Positions 8,755 to 13,885 of a stretch of DNA of 13,885 bases are shown here, piece by piece. The position numbers were made by a program, and so were the translations under genes. The stretch comes from Nitrospira sp. UBA5699 (GTDB taxonomy: Bacteria; Nitrospirota; Nitrospiria; Nitrospirales; Nitrospiraceae): positions 1 to 13,885 of the forward strand of contig DIHJ01000008.1 of assembly GCA_002420105.1 (NCBI GenBank), in the 5' to 3' direction. The notes under the pieces were generated by a model, which was not told the DNA's origin, did not search any database, and saw only the letters and a program-made list of their open reading frames with translations. Position 1 is the stretch's first letter. Each line of letters begins with the position of its first letter.

Positions 8755-10032
8755 TTATGCGCTCCGCACGCCGCGTTTTGCCTGGAGGAGCGATGCGGTG
8801 CGTTCCGCGGTTTCCTTGACCAGCACGCCCATCTTGGGGTGCGAGGGTTCGAAATCGACGGGCAGGTCGTGGTGCTTGAGGCGTTCGCTGGCGGTGGGGC
8901 CGATGGAGCCGACGACCAGGTTCCGGCAGGCCGCCCGGAATCGTTCCGTCTGCCCGTCCTGCTCGACCAGCCGCATGACATGATCGATCTGTGCGGCGTT
9001 GGTGACGAGCATCACGTCGATCTTGCCGTCCAGGATATCCGCAACGGCCGCTCTGAGCGGGCCGGTGTCCTCGGGCAGCGCCCACCGGTAGATGGGCACG
9101 GGAAACACCTCCGCACCCCGTTTTCTCAGGTCCTCCAGCATATCCGGGTTGGAGACCCCGTATTCCTGGACGGCGATCTTCAAGCCCTGCACGGGGCGGT
9201 AGTAATCCAGCGTGGCGATGACGTCCTGCCAGGTATTGGGTTCCGGCACCGTGATGTTGGACTCCACGCCGATGGCTTTCAGCGCCGCGAGCGGTTTGGG
9301 CCCGCGGGTGACGACGATCGTTTTTCGCAAGGCTTCGATCACCTCGGCCAGCGGGTAGCGGGTTTGGAGAACCTCGAAGAGCGCTTTGGTGCCGACGCCC
9401 GTCATGAGGATCAGAATATCCACCTGATGCAGAATCAGTTTCACGCCGAAGCGGAGCACCGCACCGTTGTCCTGCAGCGGAATCGGGACTTCGCGAAGCG
9501 CCGGCACCACCAGCGGCCGGCCGTCGTACCGTCCGATGAGGCGGCCGATTTCCGAAGCCATCCGGCTTTCGAACGCCAGCACGCGTAATCCGTGAAAATT
9601 CGTCGGCAAGGGAGGCGAAGCCGGCTCGTCGGGAACGGGCGCCGGCGCGACGTCAACCGGCATCGACGGTACGGCCGGTTTGTCCGGTTCGCCGCAAATC
9701 GACAGGAGCGCCAGGATGTCCGTGACCTCCTCCAGCAGCGCCTGAATCGGCTGATCCTGTTCGGTGCCGGCGGCGCCGAGCAGTTCGAGCCAGAACACGC
9801 AATCGTCGGCGTCTCCCGACGCGAGGTTGCGGTTGCGATGGAAGTCGTCCTCGGACCAGGCCCGGGCGAGGGCCCGGGCGTTTGCCGCGAGCGTGGTGGC
9901 CGCCTTCGCGAGGGGCCCTTGAATGGCGAGGGTTTCCGGTGTTTTCGGGAGCGTCCCGAACAGTTTGAGGACGCCGATGGCGAACTGTTTGGTCTTGGTC
10001 CTGAGCTGATCCGTCTGGTCCGAGGCGGTCAT
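8755..10032 (-). CDS. Fusion of S23/IVS-type four-helix bundle with uroporphyrinogen-III synthase-like domain
   Basis: The protein has 425 residues in two parts. Residues about 10-113 match the four-helix-bundle family encoded in 23S rRNA intervening sequences: LRTKTKQFAI, LPKTPET, a NARALARA helix and DADDCVFWLELLG line up with the family's typical TK.FAL.V, LPKTP, GANYR.A.RA and EADE..YWLELL. A proline/alanine-rich linker (114-144) leads to a HemD-like bilobed domain (148-420), recognised from LRVLAFESR, IVVTRGPKPLAALKAIG, KIAVQEYG and VGSIGPTASERL. HemD converts hydroxymethylbilane to uroporphyrinogen III in heme, siroheme and cobalamin synthesis. No hemA, hemB or hemC lies nearby, so it may be an extra or specialised copy. 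No Shine-Dalgarno precedes the ATG; the SUMF1 gene ends 45 bp upstream. Both domain calls are fairly confident; the role of the bundle is unknown. Confidence 0.82.
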   Translation of the reverse strand: MTASDQTDQLRTKTKQFAIGVLKLFGTLPKTPETLAIQGPLAKAATTLAANARALARAWSEDDFHRNRNLASGDADDCVFWLELLGAAGTEQDQPIQALLEEVTDILALLSICGEPDKPAVPSMPVDVAPAPVPDEPASPPLPTNFHGLRVLAFESRMASEIGRLIGRYDGRPLVVPALREVPIPLQDNGAVLRFGVKLILHQVDILILMTGVGTKALFEVLQTRYPLAEVIEALRKTIVVTRGPKPLAALKAIGVESNITVPEPNTWQDVIATLDYYRPVQGLKIAVQEYGVSNPDMLEDLRKRGAEVFPVPIYRWALPEDTGPLRAAVADILDGKIDVMLVTNAAQIDHVMRLVEQDGQTERFRAACRNLVVGSIGPTASERLKHHDLPVDFEPSHPKMGVLVKETAERTASLLQAKRGVRSA

Positions 10033-10077
10033 GACAGGGTTGTACCATGACGACCGAGAGATTCTCAGCGCAAACGG

Positions 10078-10896
10078 TTATTTCGCATCCATCGCGCAGC
10101 GGAATCCGGTCGATTCATTCCGGACGAGCGGGTCGCTCTCCACGCGCGTGAAGATGCGGACGGTCGGCGTTTCGTTTTGCCATCCCGATCCGCGGAGCAC
10201 GCGTTTGGCGCCGGTCTCCGGTCCCTTGGGATTCTTGGCCGGGCTCTTCTCATAGTACCGGGAATCGTACCAGTCGCTCACCCATTCCCAGACGTTGCCC
10301 GCCATGTCGTAGACGCCGTAGGGACTCTTGCCCGCTTCGTAGCTGCCGACCGGCATGAGAGTCTTCTCGCCGACCCAGCGTTGATTGAAGTTCAGATGTT
10401 TGTTCGTGGGCTCGACGTTGCCCCAGGGGAAGCGCCAATCGTTGTTGCCCTTGGCGGCTTTCTCCCACTCCGCTTCGGTCGGCAGACGCCTGCCGGCCCA
10501 TCGACAGTAGGCGTCGGCATCGGCCCAATCGACGTTGACGACGGGGCGGTCGGCCAGCGAGTCCGGAATGCTGTCGCCCTGCCAGAGATTTCTGGTGGGG
10601 TTTGTCGGATTCTGGGGGACGCGGTGGCCGGTGGCCTTGACGAACGCCATGTAGCGGCCGTTCGTCACTTCGTATTTGTCGATGTAGTAGGCGTCGAGGT
10701 GCACTTCGTGGCGCGGGTATTCGTCACGACCGCCGTCGCGATCGCCCGTCGGCACGCCCATGGGAAACGGACCGGCGGGAACCAACACCACCGGCGCGCC
10801 GTCTTTTCCGGCCGGCGCGGCATCTGCGGCGAAGAGGGTGACAGGGCTCGAGAGCAGGACGGCGACGATCGTGAGGGGCAGCAGACCGGATAGCAT
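10078..10896 (-). CDS. Secreted SUMF1/formylglycine-generating-enzyme-fold protein (NirV-like in type)
   Basis: The protein has 272 residues with a signal peptide (LLPLTIVAVLLSSPVTLFA, cleavage after residue 23-25). The mature part is a full SUMF1 fold: VLVPAGPFPMG (37-47), YYIDKYEVTNGRYMAF (70-85), PVVNVDWADADAYCRWAGRRLPTEAEW near 118-144, GVYDMAGNVWEWVSDWY (194-210) and STGFRC (262-267). True formylglycine-generating enzymes carry two copper-binding catalytic cysteines shortly before the last motif. Here that segment (RGSGWQNETPTVRIFTRV) has none, and only C131 and C267 exist, so sulfatase activation is unlikely. Proteins of this fold called NirV accompany nirK in some denitrifiers, and a NirK-like gene lies in the same window on the other strand; a link is inference. 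AAGGAG 6 bases before the ATG (complement of 10903-10908) supports the start. Confidence 0.85.
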   Translation of the reverse strand: MLSGLLPLTIVAVLLSSPVTLFAADAAPAGKDGAPVVLVPAGPFPMGVPTGDRDGGRDEYPRHEVHLDAYYIDKYEVTNGRYMAFVKATGHRVPQNPTNPTRNLWQGDSIPDSLADRPVVNVDWADADAYCRWAGRRLPTEAEWEKAAKGNNDWRFPWGNVEPTNKHLNFNQRWVGEKTLMPVGSYEAGKSPYGVYDMAGNVWEWVSDWYDSRYYEKSPAKNPKGPETGAKRVLRGSGWQNETPTVRIFTRVESDPLVRNESTGFRCAMDAK

Positions 10897-10929
10897 GAGG
10901 CGCTCCTTTGTTCTGGCGGATGAGTGCTC

Positions 10930-10938
10930 ATCGTAACA
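10930..10938 (-). promoter_or_regulatory. Possible extended -10 promoter for the SUMF1 gene
   Basis: On the minus strand the sequence reads TGTTACGAT, an extended -10 element (TGn plus TACGAT, 4 of 6 matches to TATAAT). It is about 34 bases before the SUMF1 start codon, leaving room for the AAGGAG ribosome site. No good -35 is present. Confidence 0.3.
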
Positions 10939-10985
10939 TAACCGCCGGTCGGCCCGCAGCCAGGATCATCGGGGCGAAATTCAAA

Positions 10986-11014
10986 TTGACGGCTGTCCGG
11001 AGGTTCCCTACTAT
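10986..11014 (+). promoter_or_regulatory. Sigma-70-type promoter predicting a leaderless VOC mRNA
   Basis: TTGACG (10986-10991, 5 of 6 to TTGACA) and TACTAT (11009-11014, 4 of 6 to TATAAT) are separated by exactly 17 bases. Transcription would start about 7 bases later, at 11021-11023, which is at or within 2 bases of the ATG at 11023. Confidence 0.55.
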
Positions 11015-11022
11015 ACGGCGCC

Positions 11023-11463
11023 ATGAGCGTTCCGGCCCATCGCGGTCTCCGGCATGTGGCATTGCGGGTGACCAACCTGTCCCGTTCCCGCGCCTTCTAT
11101 GAGCAGCTGCTGTCGATGAAAGTGGTCTGGGAGCCGGATGCGGACAACGTGTACTTCAGTTCCGGCACCGACAACCTGGCGTTGCATCAGGTGGCTCCGG
11201 GGGAACTGGCCGCCTATCGACCGCCGGGGGCGCAGTTGCTGGACCATGTGGGCGTGATCGTCGAGAGTCCCCAGGCGGTCGACCGGCTGTACCGCGAGAT
11301 CGCGCCGAAAATTCAGTCCCTCGGCGGAGCCATCGCCAAGGAACCGAAGCAGCATCGGGACGGCAGCTATTCGTTCTACTTCGCCGATCCCGACGGGAAC
11401 ATCATTCAGGCCCTCTACGAGCCGACGATCAGCCGGCTTGAGTGGGTGAAGGGTAAGCGGTAA
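11023..11463 (+). CDS. VOC (glyoxalase/dioxygenase fold) family protein
   Basis: The protein has 146 residues with two beta-alpha-beta-beta-beta halves. The first begins LRHVALRVTNLSRSRAFYEQLL (9-30) and the second LDHVGVIVESPQAVDRLY (73-90), ending YFADPDGNIIQALYEP. Candidate metal ligands at the usual VOC positions are H11, H55, H75 and E133, so a divalent-metal site is likely intact. The family covers glyoxalase I, fosfomycin/bleomycin resistance proteins and extradiol dioxygenases, and the substrate cannot be told from this sequence. GGAGG at 10999-11003 is 19 bases before the ATG, too far to act as a ribosome site. It is divergent from the SUMF1 gene across 126 bp. Confidence 0.88.
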   Translation: MSVPAHRGLRHVALRVTNLSRSRAFYEQLLSMKVVWEPDADNVYFSSGTDNLALHQVAPGELAAYRPPGAQLLDHVGVIVESPQAVDRLYREIAPKIQSLGGAIAKEPKQHRDGSYSFYFADPDGNIIQALYEPTISRLEWVKGKR

Positions 11464-11484
11464 GGAGGGAGGGGTGCGCAGGTA

Positions 11485-11541
11485 ATGCAGAAGAAGGAAA
11501 TATCCCCTTGCCCCTCACCCTTCACCCCTCACCGACCATGA
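11485..11541 (+). CDS. Possible 18-codon leader peptide overlapping the MBL gene start
   Basis: A short frame beginning MQKKEISPCPSPF runs from ATG 11485 to a TGA at 11539-11541 that overlaps the ATG of the next gene (ATGA). A very purine-rich ribosome site (GGAGGGAGGGG, 11464-11474) stands 10 bases before it. The downstream gene has no ribosome site of its own at ATG 11538, so ribosomes terminating here could restart there. It may be only a chance frame in a low-complexity C-rich stretch. Confidence 0.35.
   Translation: MQKKEISPCPSPFTPHRP
11511..11533 (+). repeat. Short direct repeat of CCCCTCACC (14-bp period)
   Basis: CCCCTCACC occurs at 11511-11519 and again at 11525-11533. The region 11523-11530 (CACCCCTC) is the exact complement of GAGGGGTG at 11469-11476 in the G-rich ribosome site upstream, and the first copy can pair with six bases of the same site. 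Confidence 0.5.
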
Positions 11542-13166
11542 AGATTTGGGACAGCCTCCCGAAGCAGCACTACCTCGGTCTCGCTCCCTGGTGCTGGGTG
11601 CAGTTGGAAAGCGGCGAAGCGCCCGGCCCCTTTCCGTTCGTCGCCGGGGTGGCGCCGGAGGTCGTTGCGAGCCTCCAGGAGGCGCACACGCTGCTCGCGA
11701 GCTCGATCGATACCGCGATCAGCGACGTGTTTTCGAAGCGGGCGCCCGTCGACGATCCCGACCGCCGGCGGCGGCTGGAAGACGCCTACGCCGAACTCGT
11801 CAATTCACGCCCCTATCTCCGGCAACATATCACCTGCGGCCGCAGGCCGGACGGCAGCTTTCAATGGGAGTTTCCGACCGATCCGACCAAGTCGTCGACC
11901 GTCACGAACGGCGGCCTGCGCATTTTCCATTCGGTCAAGCGGCAGGCGATTCCGATCGGATTCGATCAGCGCCCGTTGGGGCCCATGGTCGGGAAAGTGC
12001 TCGGTCTCCTGGACGGGACTCATCAGGCGGACGAGATCCGGACCGTGGTGGCGGCGTCGCCCCGCGAAGCGCAGGCCGTGCTGACGCGCCTCATGGACTC
12101 GCTCCATCAATACGAATGCCTGCTCAGTTCGCCGCAGGCGTCGATCCGCCAACGCTGGTTCGGGGCCGTGCAGGATCGCGATACGGTGCACCTGGGCCAT
12201 GCGGCGCTGCTCTATCGGCAGCAGGAGAATCTGTTGCTCTTCGATCCCTGGCTCCTGCCCTGGTTCGCCGAATCCTCCGTCCCGTCGCTGTGGGGGACGC
12301 TGCTGCCGAAACCGGCGGCGGTGTTTCTGACGCACGATCATGACGACCATGTCGATCCGCGCACCTTGCTGCATCTCCCCAAAGAGACGCCGATCATCAT
12401 TCCGAGCCGCCGGAACCGGAAGAAGCTCTTCTACGACTACCACGCCCTGCTGCGCGAACTGGGATTCGGGCGTGTCGTCGAGCTGGCTCACGGGGAGACC
12501 TGGCCCTTCGAGGGAGGCACGGTCGTGTCGGTGCCCTTTTACGGCGAAGATCCCTGCGATCTGGAGATGCCGCGAAACTGCTACCTGATCAGCGACCGGG
12601 GGCACAACGTCCTGGTCCACGCGGACAGCGGGCCGACCAACGGGGGACAGTCGGCGCTCAAGGACCGCGTCATTGAACGGCTGGTCGACAAGTACGGACC
12701 GATCCGGCTGGTCTTCGCCTCCCAGCAGCAGTTGCTGGAACTCCGCTGCCATGCCGCCCATGGGCCGCTCTCCCATCCCGGGAAATGGCTGGATGTCGGC
12801 GAGAACGGCTATTTGACCAATGCCTATCTGGCCGACCTGTGCGCCGCGGCGAAGGCGAACCTGTTCGTGTCCTACGCCACCGGGGGCGCCGATTGGTATC
12901 CCGATCACCTCTCGTTCATGTTCAGCCAGCGCAACCCCGCCAGGACGGCGCTGCTCACCGCGCACTGGGAACAGCCCGAAAAGTTGAAAGACCTTCTTTC
13001 GCCTCACGCCTGCGGGTATCATTACGCTCGGGCGCTCGAATTGTACCGGGACAGGGGCGACGGAGGGATCGAAGTGCGATCCGCCGCGGAGGTTCTGGCT
13101 CCGTTGGCGCTGTACCGTTCGGCGTACGGCGACCCGCCGTTCGTGAAGGCGGGCGGCCGGGCGTAA
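11538..13166 (+). CDS. PqqD-like plus metallo-beta-lactamase-fold protein
   Basis: From ATG 11538 the protein has 542 residues. An N-terminal part (1-130) of unrecognised fold is followed by a PqqD-like small domain at about 131-198, with the hallmark LGPMVGKVLGLLDGTHQADEI. From about 205 it is an MBL-fold hydrolase with the metal motif HDHDDH (266-271) in FLTHDHDDHVD, and HADSGP with D363 as the probable bridging ligand. The MBL part looks most like the UlaG/CMP-Neu5Ac-hydroxylase side of the superfamily. PqqD-like domains often bind precursor peptides (RiPP recognition elements) or act in cofactor synthesis, but no precursor peptide or radical-SAM gene is visible nearby. The frame also opens at a TTG (11508) with AAGGAA upstream, which would add 10 proline-rich residues; ATG 11538 begins the natural-looking MKIWDSLPKQ. 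The product is soluble, with no signal peptide. Confidence 0.8.
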   Translation: MKIWDSLPKQHYLGLAPWCWVQLESGEAPGPFPFVAGVAPEVVASLQEAHTLLASSIDTAISDVFSKRAPVDDPDRRRRLEDAYAELVNSRPYLRQHITCGRRPDGSFQWEFPTDPTKSSTVTNGGLRIFHSVKRQAIPIGFDQRPLGPMVGKVLGLLDGTHQADEIRTVVAASPREAQAVLTRLMDSLHQYECLLSSPQASIRQRWFGAVQDRDTVHLGHAALLYRQQENLLLFDPWLLPWFAESSVPSLWGTLLPKPAAVFLTHDHDDHVDPRTLLHLPKETPIIIPSRRNRKKLFYDYHALLRELGFGRVVELAHGETWPFEGGTVVSVPFYGEDPCDLEMPRNCYLISDRGHNVLVHADSGPTNGGQSALKDRVIERLVDKYGPIRLVFASQQQLLELRCHAAHGPLSHPGKWLDVGENGYLTNAYLADLCAAAKANLFVSYATGGADWYPDHLSFMFSQRNPARTALLTAHWEQPEKLKDLLSPHACGYHYARALELYRDRGDGGIEVRSAAEVLAPLALYRSAYGDPPFVKAGGRA

Positions 13167-13198
13167 CCCGCGCCGGTGTGCCCAGACGAGGACGATCC

Positions 13199-13885
13199 AT
13201 GACGGCAAGCACACCATTGACGCTGGTCACCGGGGTGGCCGGATTCATCGGTTTCCACGTGGCCAGACGGCTGCTCGCGCGCGGAGACCGGGTCATCGGT
13301 CTCGACAGCGTCAACGATTACTACGACGTACGTCTCAAGCAGGCTCGCCTGGCTCGGCTCACGCCGTTGGACGGCTATCAGTTCGTCAAGTTGGATCTGG
13401 CGAACCGCCAGGGGATCAAAGAGCTGTTCGCGGAATATCCGATCCGCCGTGTCGTGCATCTCGCCGCGCAGGCCGGCGTGCGGTATTCGCTCGTCAATCC
13501 CCACGCCTATACGGACAGCAACATCGAAGGCTTCCTGAACGTCCTCGAAGGCTGCCGGCATGCCAAGGTCGAGCATCTCGTCTACGCGTCGTCGAGTTCC
13601 GTCTACGGCGGCAACACGCAGATGCCGTTTTCGATCCACGACAACGTCGACCATCCGGTCTCGCTCTATGCCGCGAGCAAGAAGGCCAACGAGCTGATGG
13701 CCCATTGCTACGCGCATCTCTATCGGATTCCCTGCACGGGCCTGCGGTTCTTTACCGTGTACGGGCCCTGGGGACGGCCGGACATGGCGCTCTTCATTTT
13801 CACGAAAGCGATTTTGGAAGGGCGGCCGATCGAAGTCTTCAACCACGGCAAGATGCGGCGCGACTTCACCTACATCGACGACATC
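13199..13885 (+). CDS. NAD-dependent nucleotide-sugar epimerase, probably UDP-glucuronate 4-epimerase (partial)
   Basis: The first 229 residues of an extended short-chain dehydrogenase, cut by the window edge; family members usually have 330-350 residues. The NAD-binding glycine motif is TGVAGFIG (11-18), followed by D residues at the end of strand two (VIGLDSVNDYYD). The catalytic triad is visible: the Ser run at 131-134 followed by VYG, and YxxxK at Y157/K161 (YAASKKANE). The NDYYD..LK motif and RFFTVYGPWGRPDMALF are typical of UDP-glucuronate 4-epimerases (WbnF/LspL/Cap1J type), which make UDP-galacturonate for surface polysaccharide. GAGGA at 13188-13192, 6 bases before the ATG, supports the start. 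It lies 32 bp after the MBL gene and may be co-transcribed. Confidence 0.92.
   Translation, partial: MTASTPLTLVTGVAGFIGFHVARRLLARGDRVIGLDSVNDYYDVRLKQARLARLTPLDGYQFVKLDLANRQGIKELFAEYPIRRVVHLAAQAGVRYSLVNPHAYTDSNIEGFLNVLEGCRHAKVEHLVYASSSSVYGGNTQMPFSIHDNVDHPVSLYAASKKANELMAHCYAHLYRIPCTGLRFFTVYGPWGRPDMALFIFTKAILEGRPIEVFNHGKMRRDFTYIDDI

Noticed and set aside
11508..11537. TTG start of the MBL gene adding ten residues
   Set aside because: AAGGAA upstream is reasonable, but the added residues are translated from the CCCCTCACC repeat and look non-natural; ATG 11538 with the ATGA overlap is preferred, though not proven.

Overview
This is a GC-rich bacterial window with a plausible fit to a Nitrospira-like (Nitrospirota) or other nitrogen/metal-cycling bacterium. 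That assignment is an inference from gene content: a NirK-type cupredoxin, a giant multicopper oxidase, an orphan CHASE3 sensor next to a sigma-54 activator, a SUMF1 protein and a HemD fusion. No rRNA, tRNA, CRISPR array, transposase or integrase was recognised.

Left part (1-2602, + strand): a strong GC hairpin that probably closes an upstream gene, a 150-base non-coding stretch with several small hairpins, a short membrane-anchored CHASE3-type sensor without an output domain, and a sigma-54-dependent activator (GAF, AAA+, Fis-type HTH).

Core (2603-8753, + strand): the gap behind the activator holds two palindromes 20 bp apart centre to centre and, about 100 bp further on, a near-consensus -24/-12 (sigma-54) promoter. 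This looks like an activator site, promoter and target arrangement. The target is a two-gene operon: a secreted two-domain copper protein with all NirK type 1 and type 2 copper ligands, then a 1624-residue secreted multicopper oxidase. The oxidase is three tandem copies of a two-cupredoxin unit. Only the second half of unit 1 and the first half of unit 2 keep copper ligands, so the four classical motifs appear in the order C, D, A, B. Its size and ligand order recall bacterial manganese oxidases (MofA/MnxG type), but its substrate cannot be read from the sequence. The operon ends at a 15-bp hairpin that also serves the convergent gene.

Right-middle (8755-10896, - strand): a secreted SUMF1/formylglycine-generating-enzyme-fold protein without the catalytic cysteine pair (NirV-like in type), then a single protein joining a 23S-rRNA-intervening-sequence-type four-helix bundle to a HemD-like domain. 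The two genes are 45 bp apart and probably co-transcribed.

Right part (11023-13885, + strand): a small VOC-fold protein whose promoter predicts a leaderless mRNA, an unusual PqqD-like plus metallo-beta-lactamase-fold protein that may be translationally coupled to an 18-codon upstream reading frame, and the start of a nucleotide-sugar epimerase cut by the window edge.

The most interesting unit is the activator/palindrome/sigma-54 promoter/NirK-like/giant oxidase module at 930-8753: a regulated periplasmic copper redox system with a nitrite-reductase-like protein paired with a six-cupredoxin oxidase.
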